NCBI GenBank assembly: GCA_002989075.1
Contig: PSQN01000005.1
Coordinates: forward strand, 1,377,241 to 1,441,240
Direction: 5' to 3'
DNA length: 64,000 bases
DNA from: Arthonia radiata
Lineage: Eukaryota; Ascomycota; Arthoniomycetes; Arthoniales; Arthoniaceae
The notes below the pieces were generated by a model. That model searched no databases and was not told where the DNA came from. It saw only the letters and a list, made by a program, of their open reading frames with translations. The position numbers were made by a program, and so were the translations under genes. Below, one piece after another: positions 1 to 11,700 of this stretch. How positions within the stretch are numbered: position 1 is the stretch's first letter; each line of letters starts with the position of its first letter.

Positions 1-590
1 GGTCGTCGATAAGTAATACACCCTTTTAGGTTAATTTTAAACGAAATTCTACCTTATAGTACGACGTAGGTGTAACTACGGCAAACTTAGAACGAGCATT
101 TAAAATTTTATAATATAAAGAAGTAGTTTATAACTACCTCTGTTAACAGTTACAGTAGAATTTAGAAAGAATAAGAGTATAAGCTAATAAGTTATAGTCT
201 GTAGAACCAGACCTTAAGGAGGGGGATACAGTTTACCTTCGTTAGAAATACGTTAAAACTAAACGACCTTGCAACAAGTTAGACTATACAAAACTCGGAC
301 TATTTAAAATTTCTAAGGTACTTGGACTAGTTACCTTTAGATTAAAACTACTACAAGCAATATACATATACAACGTCTTTTATAAATTACTCCTAAAACT
401 AGCATTAAAGGATGTACTACGACTAAAACCCATCGAACTATTAGACAAGAACTAAGAACTAGAATATAAAGTTAAATAAATCCTTATATATCGCCAATAA
501 GGTAGGATACGTAAGTATCTTATTAAATAAAAAGGATATTTGGAAATAGAGAACATATAGGAACTAATTAAGAACTTGTTTTATTGCTAG
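1..590 (+). pseudogene. 3' end of a chromovirus pol (integrase C-terminus plus chromodomain), element E0
   Basis: Reading one frame through scattered TAG/TAA codons gives a Ty3/gypsy integrase tail. Seen: the GDxVYLR core followed by KTKRP.NKLDYTKLGPFKI-like residues, the VFY..LL block, then a chromodomain-like stretch (YKVK.IL.YR...RKYLIK.KGY) ending at TAG 588-590. In-frame stops sit where Trp or Gln is expected, for example the Trp of the chromodomain WKGY motif, as RIP produces. The 5' part lies outside the window. It is clearly a different, more diverged element than E1/E3/E4/E5. Non-functional. Confidence 0.8.
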
Positions 591-1136
591 CAACTGCTAA
601 AATACTATTAGAGCTAGTGTTAGAAACAACATCAAAACCACGAACCTTCCCGGAAGTCTTAGAAGAATTAAGACTAATAGAACGTAAAGCATTGTCTTAA
701 CTATTAGTAGTAAAACCGGTACCACCTAAATCCGATAAATCGAAAGCAACGTCTTCTGTAGCGAAACGCTTAGGAACGCCAATAGACATACTCTCAGCTA
801 AGTTCTACCGAAACAATATCTCCTCCTTACAAGTAAATATCTTACTTTACCGACTCTTAGCTTTAATAGTCTCTGTAAATATCTCTACTAACTTTCTCTT
901 TAATAACTTCTTCTTTCTCTTTAATAGGTTAATTTGCTTAGAAAGGTTGTTAACTGCGAGAGTATTAGAGAGGAAGGTAAGGGACCTAAGTTATATTACG
1001 AATACTCGTCCTCGTTAAGAAGGGCGTCGCATTTTTCTAGATAAGAGCTTTGAGTATAGCGCATACAAGAGCGAGACAGGAAAGAAGCTACGAGGCACCT
1101 TATGCTAACGCAGGAATAGCTAGAACATGGAGGCAT
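568..1136 (-). pseudogene. E0 antisense Cys-rich/coiled-coil accessory gene remnant
   Basis: On the strand opposite E0 pol, an ATG at 1136 opens a frame starting MPPCSSY. Six positions are spaced C-x2-Y-x6-C-x9-C-x2-Y-x8-C; the two Tyr are probably RIP-mutated Cys (TGY to TAY). The spacing is within the Zn2Cys6 range. Downstream, in a shifted frame, a lysine-rich heptad-like segment follows (LLKRKKKLLKRKLVEIF) and then a Ser/Thr-rich tail, ending at a stop at 568-570 that overlaps the end of pol tail-to-tail. The shift may be an intron: a CTAAT branch-like site and CGCAG acceptor lie between the two parts, but no donor fits the frame. The open frame may extend upstream of the ATG. Same position, order and domain layout as in E1/E3/E4/E5. 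Confidence 0.6.
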
Positions 1137-1286
1137 ATTGGAAGCGGCGCGAGATTCGATTTAGTTGGCACGTCTATTACGAAGCTTAGCACGTATTAGA
1201 AGTAGACGACTAGATATAGTTAAAGACTTACAGATTAGAACAATAGCGAGACACCGTACTTATAGTTAATTGAGAACGACTTAACC

Positions 1287-1300
1287 TAGAGAGGGGCTAA
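1287..1300 (+). other. Candidate polypurine tract and start of E0 3' LTR
   Basis: A purine-rich run (tagagaggggctaa) directly precedes tattaagacg at 1301, which would be a RIP-altered TGTTAAG LTR start. Same arrangement as the polypurine tract/TGTTACG junction in E5. The LTR end was not found; a CGTACA near 1732 is possible but unproven because the partner LTR lies outside the window. Confidence 0.45.
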
Positions 1301-1411
1301 TATTAAGACGCACGTACAGACTAACTAATAATTGAATAGAAGCACGTTCTTTTATATACGTTATACAGGATTATATAATAAAACAAAGGTTATATAATAT
1401 AATCATAGAAA

Positions 1412-1539
1412 ACGTAGCGTTATTAGCGTTACTAACCGTCTACGACGCAGCGTTACTAGCGTTACTAACCGTCTACGACGTAGCGTCGCTAGCGATCCTC
1501 AATATAGCCGACGCAGCGGTAACAGCGGTCGCTATAGAC
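1412..1539. repeat. 33-bp tandem repeat, ~3.9 copies
   Basis: Units start at 1412, 1445, 1478 and 1511 (last one partial) with the pattern acg(t/c)agcg..., rich in CpG compared with the surroundings. They lie inside the presumed E0 LTR, so they are probably a U3 repeat array. Confidence 0.75.
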
Positions 1540-1739
1540 TATATAGCAAGGATAGATATCTACCTTAGTAAATAAATATCTGTAAATTTAAATTTAAAAT
1601 TAATATTATCGTTTAATATTAACTCTAAGATATTGAACTTAATTAGTTTATCTTGCTGTAACGCAACTAGTAAGCTACAAGCAATTCTTGTAAGTATTGG
1701 TACGAGGTAGAACCCTACAGCTACGACGGCGTACAAATA

Positions 1740-4700
1740 GAGCGACCGTATCCTAAAAGAGCTTTTTTGTACGGCCTTAGTGCATCTCCTGGCTTATTTA
1801 TATTACCGGCTGAGTTCTTCGTTTAAAGACTTATAGTTTGTTTCTTGCTTTCTTAACCTCCTCTTCCGAGTTAGATACCTAGACAATAGACCCGGCCTTA
1901 GTCTTCCTCGTCTTAGTTAGATTACCCTTGATATAGAATAAGACCAAGCAAAGCGGTTACGGCCGCCTAGCGTTACAATTAGGTTATTAGTTCTAGCGCT
2001 AATACTAATACTAGCCTTATTCTAGCGGCTATATCCTTAGAACGCGGTATAAATAGCTATTTATATTAGAAAGTATAGTATAGTAGCGCGCGTTAGATAT
2101 TAGATACTCTATAGTTAGAGTATAGAGCGTAGAGATAGAAGATAGAATATAGAAGATAGAATATAAAAGATAAAGAATAGTAAATAATAGATATATCTAG
2201 TATTATAGTTATATTAGCCTATATCTATAATAATATTAATTAGTACTAATATTAATAGCGTATACTAAGATTAATAAGGGACTTACCTATCTTCTCCTTT
2301 CTAATTAGATTATAAGAGTTAGTTAGTAGTATACTAGTTATTATAATATAATTCCTACTAGAGCTATCTTATCTATAAAGTACTATCTAGGCTATTTCTT
2401 CTATATAAACGCTAGTAGCTACTCTATACTCCTAACGTATCCTAATTACCTTCTAAGTAGTATAGCTTCTCTTCCTTTAACCCTACTAAGTATACTATAT
2501 AGCCTGTTCTTTTATAACTCTCTTATAGAATACTTTACTTATAGCTTATATTAGTATAGATACTAATAATATTACTATATGTATCTATTAATTATATCTA
2601 ACTACTACTAGATTAGCTTATACTCTATAGATCTACCTTATATAAGTACCTTATATATAGCTAGTACCTACTCTATAGGACTACGCCTACTTCTATACCT
2701 ACAATACTACTTATAATATTATTACCTCTAGCTTATAAAGACTTATCTTAGTTTTACTATACCTAACTACTTGTCTAATAAACTATATAGAGGTATAAGT
2801 CTCTTATTAGTAACTCCTCTTAAGACTTATCTATAGGAGCCTAAGCTTCTATAAAAAGTAAGAAAGAGATAAGACTTAATTTAATAAGAGAAATAAATAT
2901 AGAAATAGTTAAATAAATAAGTATATATAAGAAGAGGATAGAAGAAGGTAATAATAGATAAATAAGAAAAATAAAAGAGATATAAAAGGGGTAAACCTTA
3001 GTATACGCTAGCGTTCTTAGGCGTTACTTAGTTACTATTAAAAGGCCTTAAGAGGATTATAATAATATAATTAGGTTAAATAACTAGTAGAGATTGTTAT
3101 TATTTATAGAGAATACTTCTAGGTTCCTTACATTTTCCTTTATAGTAGTAATTACTTATATTGCCCTTTATATTATTTATAGAGGATACTTCTAGATTCC
3201 TTATATTTTTCTTTATAGTAGTAATTACTTATATTATCCTTTATATACTTATTTATAGATAAGGCTTCTAGGTTCCTTATATTGTCCTTTATATTATTTA
3301 TAGAGGAGACTTCTAGGTTCCTTGTATTTTCCTTTATATACTTGTTTATAGAGGTTACTTCTAGATTCCTTGTATTTTTCTTCGCTCTAAGAGGCTAAAG
3401 GTTAATATAAAGAGGTTCTATAATTATTAGTACTATATAGAGGCTATAAAATAGAGAAGAATGTTGCTATATAAATAAAATTAGCTAGTTAACTTCTAGT
3501 AGTTTATTAGTATTATTATTATTCTTAGTAAGCGTTCTTTAGTCGCTATAGCCTAAATATATTAGTATAATCTAGACTCGTTCTCTAAAGATTAAAGATA
3601 GACCTAATATAACCGTTAGAGCTATACTAGTTTTATCTATTATCGTTAATTAGTAAAGAGGTAGCCTAAGAAGCTTATTAGAGGTAGCCTCCCCTTTATA
3701 GCGCTAAATAACAAGGAAGTATTACTTTATAGAAAGTAACTTATATATAAAGATAGACTTAATATATCTAAGTTAAGGCTTAATAGCTACTAGTTAGTAA
3801 TATATAAATATACGATAGTAGAATATTATATAGCGTTATAATAGTATATTATTAAAGCTTATACTATTAAACTAGACTAGTAGAGCTAAGCTAAACTAGT
3901 ACATATTTAGCTAGTTATAGTTATACTTATATACTTTAGTAAGTTACTTATAGAATAGAAAGTACTCTACTAATAAAAGCTTAGTAGTAGAGACTAGTAA
4001 AGTTAACTTTAAATAAACTTTAGTTGCTTAGATTTTACTAAGAATAGAGAGATAGCTATATAAGTTATTACTCTAGATAGTAGATATATCTCTATCTAGA
4101 CTTAATATAAGGCTTTACTCTAACTTAGATAGTACTTACTTAAAGAGCTTAGAATATTTACTAGTAATCTAATAGATCTACTATATAAGTACTAGCTAGC
4201 TAGTTTTATATATACTATATAATAGTAGTTAGAGAGTAAGGTTAACGTTCTTATAGTATAGTAAGTCTCTCTTAGTATTCTAATAGTTTATTTAGTATAT
4301 AATTAACTTAAAGAAATAATACTTATCTTTACCTTATAGTATATATATGTTTAATAGTAGCGTATATTTATTAATAATCTCTATAAAGTATATTCTAATA
4401 TATATATTAGGCTACTATTCTACTCTTCTTAACTTATAAGAATAATATATAATATATTTAGAGTTAGAACTAGGAGTACTAGTAGGAATAGGGCTTATAG
4501 ATAATATACTATCTTAGCTATAACCTTATTTATCTTGTATACTAGCGCTAGTACGGCTTCTTAATAATAATAATAAGGCTCTTAATTATAAGAATAAGGC
4601 TATAGATATAGTACTACTTAGTAGTAATAGTATTAGCTTAGTACTTAGAATAATTGAAGTAACTTGTTAGCTTTATAGGTTTACTAATAAAGCTTAGGCG

Positions 4701-7700
4701 CTATATTTAATAAGATATTAGAATAAATTATAAGCAGTATAAATTGTAGTATTAAGAAATTAATAATTCTAAGCTAATATTTACTCTACTAGTAATAGAG
4801 AGTTTACCTTTATAACGCTACTAAATACTTAAATAATTATCTTAATTAGATTAAATTAAATTGATATATCCTATATAAAGATATAAGGTACTATATTTAG
4901 TAGTAATCTTTTATCTTATTATTTTTAAGCTAGATATATAAAAGAACTAGAATAATAATTAACTACCGCCTATACTTAGAGAGAGGATATAAGCTAAGGT
5001 AGTTAATAGGCAACTAGAGGCGACTCTAGTACGCTAGATTAGAAAAACGCTATAAAGCTAGTATATATATAGCTTTACTCTCTTTAGTAAGGATAGAGTT
5101 AAGAAGTAGGTTATAGAGCTAGTTAGTAATACCTATAAACTTAGAGTAAGTAGGGTTACTAGGTTAGAATAGAATAATATCTAGTATTAGGGAAAGATAG
5201 AGTAATACTAGTATCTATAGGGTAAGACTAAGCCTTTATAATTACTTATCTTATTATTTAGTAGAGAGGCTAGATATCTCTATATACTACTAGAGTATCT
5301 TATTATAGTAGTATCTATAGTTTTAAATATTATACCCTGTATCTTTATACTAATTAGTAGGTACAAGATAGAAGTAATAGCTTATATATACTAATAAGGC
5401 TTTAATTCTACTATTTTTATTCTACTATAGAAAGTTATCTATATAGTATAAGATAAATACTAGTAAGAAAACCTTAGTACTATTATTTAGCTAAAGTAGT
5501 ATTCTACGTTTAAGCTAGTAGAGGACTTAGATTATATATATAATATCTTCTATATTAGATTTATATAGGCTAAGAGTAAAGAGAAGAATATTTACTCTAT
5601 AGGCCCTTTTATAGGCTAGAAAGGCTACTATATTAAAATAGAACCCTATTAATAACCTATATATATTATAGTATAGTCTAAAGCTATTAATAAAGATAAG
5701 TAGAGGGACTAAAATAGTCTACTTAGTATTAAGCTTAATAAAGTATTAGCGTAAGTACTTCTTAATCTCTAATTTAGCGTAGTAAGGGTAGCTTTTAGTA
5801 AGAGTATAAATATTACTAGATAACGTAGTATAGATATATTAAAGTGAAAAGTAACCTAGTACTACTAGTAGAGACTCTAGATAGTATATAGTACTATTCT
5901 AGGTATAATTAAGTAGAGAGCTTAGAAGACGCTTAATAATATTAGACTCTAGTAAGTAGTAGTATATATTATTAATAAGTAGAATCTTATTAGTAGCAAA
6001 TAGGATTATCTAAGATAAGATATTATAGTTTTAGAGCTCGTGCTAACGCTATATAGCTTATACTTAGATAATAATATTACCTATATTCTAGATAAGAGCG
6101 GGTTTTAAATACTAATTATAACTAATAGTAACTACTTAGCTAAGATATAGACTATTAGGAGATATACTATAATATATATAGAAAGAAGCGGTATACTAAA
6201 AAGTAATAAAGTCAAATAGAAAGAGTAGCTCTATATTAGTATAATATATAAATTAACTAGAGATTATATATACTAAGTATAGCTAACTATATAAGTATTA
6301 AAGCTCTTTAGGCTTATCTATAAATTTACCTAGACCTATAAATATTATCTTATAGATAGGTCTAATAGATAGAAGCTATATAAATAGCCTTAGCAGATTA
6401 AAGAACTAGATATCTTCTATAGAAGGCCTAGAATTATTATTTACTTATTAGGTTAGTAGCTTTTCTTATATAAGAGAAATTTTAGTCTTTCTTATAGGTA
6501 GGAGTAGAAGAGCTAATACTATATTAGACTCAAGAGTAGATATAGTATTAGAAAGAATATAAGTATCTCTTATACTATATAATATCTTATAGAAGCTACT
6601 ATACGCTTATTAACTTATACTATATTAAAGATACTATAGCGTCTACTTTATATAGAAGTTCTAGTAGCGACTTAGATTTAATTACTAATAAATAACTAGT
6701 TAAGAAGGATTAGACTATAAAGTAAGATATATTAAATATAGTTTTAAGCTAGATACTAGCTAGATATTAGGCTAGATAAAAGTAGACTCGCTAGATAAGG
6801 ATATTAAGGCTATAGTAGTAGGTATAAAAGAAGTAGACTCTACTAATAGTATAATAGATAGTATAGACTTAAAGGTAGTCTCTAATATTAAATACTTTAG
6901 ATATATCTTCTATATTCTCCTCTTACTTATATATAGGCTCTTTAGTAGATATCTAGTAAGCTACTTACTATTATAGTTACTTAAGCTCTACTAATATAGA
7001 AAGCTTAATAAAGTAGCTATTAGACTGTATATTAAGAGCTTTAACTTTAGTAAGCTACTTATTAAGTTAATCTTTTATAAGAGTACTATCTAGAACAGTC
7101 TAGTTGCTAAGAAGTTTAAAAAAGAGTAAGAGGGTAGGAGAGAGAGGAGGAAGGGCTATATTATTATTATTATTATTATTAGAGAAGTTCTTATACTTAG
7201 TCCTTTATTGCTTTTAGGTACTAGATAATAAAGGCTCTACGCTACTTAAAGGAGAGAGGGCTTAATAGCTTACTTCTATCTAAGCTTGTAAGTAAGTAAG
7301 TTTACTACCTAATAGTTAGCTAGATGTTATATATATAATAGAGAAAATTAAGAGTATAGAGGGGGTTAGAGGGAAATAAAGAGAGAAAATAAAGAAAAGT
7401 TAAAATAAAGGAGAGAAGAAGGTACTTAGATAGTAGAAGAAAGCTCTATATAGCCTATATATAGAGTAAAGAGTAGATAGAAAAAAGAATTATAAGAGAA
7501 TATTAAACGATAAGTAAGTATAGAATTAAAAACTATTTAAAAGACCTTATATATAGAGTCGTTACTATAATAACGTATATTAGTATAATAACTTTTATAA
7601 GCTAATAATATTAAATTAGATAATAGAGATAGTAAGCTAATTGTTTATAGATTATAATATCTAGACTAGTATCTAATATAGTACTATTTATATTTATCAA

Positions 7701-8868
7701 ATTAAGTCTCTAATATACCTCTAATATACCTATCTCTCAATATTCTCTAATACCTACAGCCCTATATAGAACTTCTATATATATATATACCCTATACCTA
7801 CTATTATATCTATTAATATCTATCTTATAGTATTATTAACTATAATATAGAAGATTAAGAAGCCCTTTAATAGACTAGTATTATTAGCGTATAAAAGATA
7901 GTAGAAGGCGTATATAGCGTCTATAACTTATCTACTATATTAAAGCTAACCTAAAGCTAACTAGAAGATTAAGTTAGAGTATATAGTCTACTATTTATAC
8001 CTTTATTACTTATATAGTTATTATTATAATTAATGTTAAGATTAGAATCTAGAAGAGTAAGTAACTATTATAGACTATAAGGAAGGATAGGTATAATAGG
8101 TAAGTTATTAGGTAATAGGTCTTAGCTATATAGTAGTTAATATATTACTAAGTAGATCTTAAGTATCTACTAAGATATTAGATACTATTAGTATCTATTA
8201 GTAAATATTAAGTAAGGATATAAGCTTACTAGTTTATTAAGATAAAGTAGATTACCGCATATTTTTTTATAAAAATTTAAAAAATAGTAGTAGTAGATAT
8301 ATAACGCTATAATACTATAATACTATAACCTATCTATCTACTTACTAACCTTAGATTAGAGGCGGGGGGGGGCCCTAAGACAAGTATACGCTCTCTTATA
8401 GCTATATTAGGCTGCTTAGACTTATACTAAGAGTACTTTATTACTTGCTATATAACTTATTAGTACTACTAAAGACTATAGGAGATATATATCTAAATGA
8501 TATAGACTCTAAACTAGTAGGATAGACTATATACTATAAATAGAGTAATAAATTGTCTTATAACATATTATATCTTATAATAGATAAAGGAACTAGATTA
8601 AGAAACTCTTTTACTTATAAAGCTAAGTAGTGGAGGTAAGTAGTATCTAAACGTATACTAGTAAGTAGTATATAGTATAAGAAGAACTTATCTAGATCTT
8701 ATAGAACTCTTTCTCTAAGATAAATATAAAGTTGTTATAATATATAACTTAGTTATAAAAATTTAGTAGGCTCTATATATCTATTAGTATATAGTACTAA
8801 CTAGAGAGTAATACTATTAGTTAATATAAAAAGAATAGTAATATACCTAGTAGACATTATAGTCTTTA
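1740..8868. other. RIP-saturated AT-rich DNA without a recognisable gene
   Basis: About 7 kb dominated by TA steps (tatag, ctatag, ttagta words). I tried to read long frames allowing TAG/TAA as former Gln/Trp codons, especially around 4900-7100, but could not recognise a family with confidence. It is probably one or more heavily RIPed transposons. Short tandem structure occurs at ~2130-2175 (agatagaatata-like units) and an ATT run near 7160-7182. Confidence 0.6.
3100..3385. repeat. Degenerate tandem repeats (cttctaggttcctta units)
   Basis: Five imperfect copies of a unit centred on acttctaggttccttatatt followed by tcctttata spacers. Spacing alternates between roughly 85 bp and shorter units. 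The copies differ mostly by C/T and G/A, as in RIP-mutated arrays. Function unknown. Confidence 0.65.
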
Positions 8869-8873
8869 CCCTT

Positions 8874-9323
8874 TATTACGATCTTACTATATCCGGCTAG
8901 TACAAGGCTAAGCACAACCAGCCTTATTAGAGTATTACATAGGATACCCAATAACTTCGATATAGCAATATTAGTAACGTCGCTATATTGTAGTAGAATC
9001 TCGATAACGTAATAGAGAAATTATTAAAACCGTTAAATATAGAGGAATATACTTATATGCCTTAAAATATATAGTTAAACTAATAACTAACTTTAAGATA
9101 AACTTTAGTTTATTAACTTAATATTTAAATATAAGTTCTTTAAACTATATTTAAGTAATATACTTTACTTTCTACTTACTTTAGTTAGCCTCTCTTATCT
9201 TTTATAATTTATTTTACTTCTCCTATCTTTTAGTCTTTAGTATACAAGATACTTACTACTAAAGTTAACAAGTATATAAAATACATAAGCCTTAGTTTAG
9301 TTTGTCTAGCGACCAACGTTATA
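8874..9323 (+). repeat. E1 5' LTR
   Basis: 450 bp, starts tattacg and ends cgttata (RIP-altered TGTTACG / CGTTACA). Aligns by eye with the LTRs at 19879, 26718, 30957, 45887 and 52727. Confidence 0.9.
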
Positions 9324-9365
9324 CTTTAATAGACTCGCTACGAAAGTAGAGAAAGTAGATTAATT

Positions 9366-9521
9366 ATATCTACTACTTTAGTATCTAACAGCCGTAATGC
9401 AACAAATAGGTTAGCCAACAGAATAGCTAGTACAAATAAAATATTAAACGTTAATACTAAGATAAAAAAAAAGCTTCTTAAATAAACGTTTTAAAGTTAC
9501 TTTATTTTTAATATGCCTAAT
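9366..9521 (+). pseudogene. E1 gag, N-terminal piece
   Basis: Equivalent of the intact gag start seen in E4 (MFTTSVPNS...). The start codon is ATA here (ATG in E4). The piece runs to the E2 insertion at 9521/9522; gag resumes at 17535 after the duplicated CTAAT. Confidence 0.75.
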
Positions 9522-9717
9522 TGTAATCTAGATGTAGAGCAGAGAGCAGTTAGATAGCAAAAAGGGTCTAAATAGGCTTTACTAGTGTTTAAGCTAATTA
9601 TTAAGAAGAAAAGAAAGGGATACGTCTACTAGACAAAAGATATTCTTCTAAGATTGCAGCCTTTCTAAATAGTTAATATTTTATCTTAATTTGCTATCGA
9701 GACGTTTATATATTACA
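9522..9717 (-). repeat. E2 LTR (left, 3' LTR)
   Basis: 196 bp beginning tgtaatc and ending attaca; same length as the right copy at 17334-17529. Confidence 0.88.
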
Positions 9718-11700
9718 ACTACCTTCCTTCTTAAGAAGAATCGCCTTTAATCCGAGTATAGTTTGCTATATCTATCGTACCTTCTATCTCTTATATTATG
9801 TAAAGCAATAACCTCGTTAAAAACCTACTAGCTTATATTTACGTTTAGTCAGAAAAAGAGTAATGTTACTTACTATTATTTTATACGTCGTTTAGTACTA
9901 GTTTTCTATAATACTAAGTTATAGTACTAAACTTTAATTTTAATTTAAAGCTCTCGAGCTTAAGTTATAAGCTTAATAGTAAGATTTTATATTATTTTTA
10001 TTTAATTTTACGTTCTTTTATATACTCTTATATACGCTTTTACTAATTAATTGCCTCTATAGATAGTAGTAATCTACGTAAATAGGCTTCTATACTTCTA
10101 AATTAGTATTTATAGGCGAAAGCTTTGTTATTAGTATCTAACAATAGGTATAAAATAAGACTTCTGCTCTTTTAAACTTTCTTCTTCTTTCTTTAATATT
10201 ATTATACTCTTTTACTTAGTATATAAGCTTCTCTTCTTTAGTAAGCCTTTACTTCTCCTTTTAAGTAAGAAGTTTATAGCTAATTTAGTATTAAATTGCC
10301 TCTAATTTGCCTTTATAATTTCTACTATATTGAGTTTTAACCCTATTAATAAAACCGCTGCTAAAGTAAGCTCTCTTAAAGCGCTAACTTGCCGCTTAAC
10401 TCGCAGCATTAAGGACTTTAAAGCCGCTATTAATCTTAAAGCTTTTTTTTATAACGCTCGTAAGAAAAAAGCTTTTAAAGTTACTTTACTAATTTCTAAA
10501 TTATCTACAGCTTCTTTTATTCTACGCTCTTTTAAACTAAGTAGCGTATCTCTAACTCTTATAACTTTTTATAAGTCTTTTATCTTTTATTACTTTATTT
10601 TAGTCTAACTATTAGCATTTTAGCTTATTAAAAGCGTTACGTCCGTAAAAATAACTCTAACGATAATAAAATTATCTATTCTCTTTATTACTGCGGTACT
10701 ACCTATAAGTCTAAGTCGCTTATAAAGTTTTGTCGGTTTATCTCCTCGAATCCCGCTTTTTGCGCCGTATTTATGTTAATTTAGCCTTAGCTAAAGACTT
10801 ATATCTTAGTATACTGCCGTTATATAAAGACCTTATTTAGCGATATAGCTATATATAGTAGTCCTTCTATAAACTCTAACTTTAAGTATTATAAAAACTA
10901 GACCTATAAGTAGCCTAAAAAATAGTACGCTAAGTATACTCGCTATACTAATATTAAGAGGTTAAAAGATAAGTATAAGATAATAAGTCCAATACTCTCT
11001 GTTTTAGATACTAATTAACTCTATATTAACGTATACTAGGTTTCTGCTTAGTAAAGACGTATCTATAATCTTCTTATACGCGCTAACTTCTTCTTAACCT
11101 CTAATAAGAACGTTTAAAATAATAAAGAGTCTTTCTGTAACGACTATCTTACTCTACTTTGTATCTTTTACGTTTAGCTATAGGTTTAGTAGCGTAGTCT
11201 AAGCACTAAGTCGGTTGAGTAGGTCAATACTAACAATTTTAAGCGTATTAAGGCGCTATACTAGAGCTTTAATTCTAGTATAGAGTTGTACGGCCCTTAG
11301 CCGTCTACAAATAAGACTCTTTACGAGCTAACTATAATAAGTCTAGTTAATTAGATTAAGACCGCGTCGATAATAGCTGCGGCTAGGTTAAGTAGTATTA
11401 TACCGCCGATCTATACTAACTTCGGCGCTAGTTTAGATAGTCTTCTTATAGTTTTCTGTCTTCTATTTAGCTAGGGTCTTAGTTTATATAAGTAGTTTTC
11501 CTTAGCTTATCGGAATAGTTCTGTATTTTCTTCCTATATAAATTTTATTTTAGCTTTTTTATAGCTTAAGCTTTATAATTATATATAAATAGTCTTAAAG
11601 TTTAATACTATACTAATTCTATGTTCTAAACTATACTCGAGGTATTTTACCTTCTCTTTAGTATTATATTATAGACTAATTATATAAGCTTATAGCTCTT
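9718..11700. other. E2 region between pol end and 3' LTR, coding strand unresolved
   Basis: About 2 kb of E2 downstream of the integrase C-terminus. It holds a stop-free plus-strand frame of 92 codons (10330-10608, Lys/Ala/Ser-rich, no recognised motif), and the opposite strand over the same stretch is also largely open with Lys/Leu-rich composition. From ~10680 to ~11490 both strands can be read as long frames broken only by TAG/TAA. I cannot decide which is real. By position it could be another accessory gene. Confidence 0.35.

Noticed and set aside
4900-7100. A long degraded protein frame in the left AT-rich block
   Set aside because: Different frames gave equally plausible translations once TAG/TAA were ignored, so no reading could be preferred.
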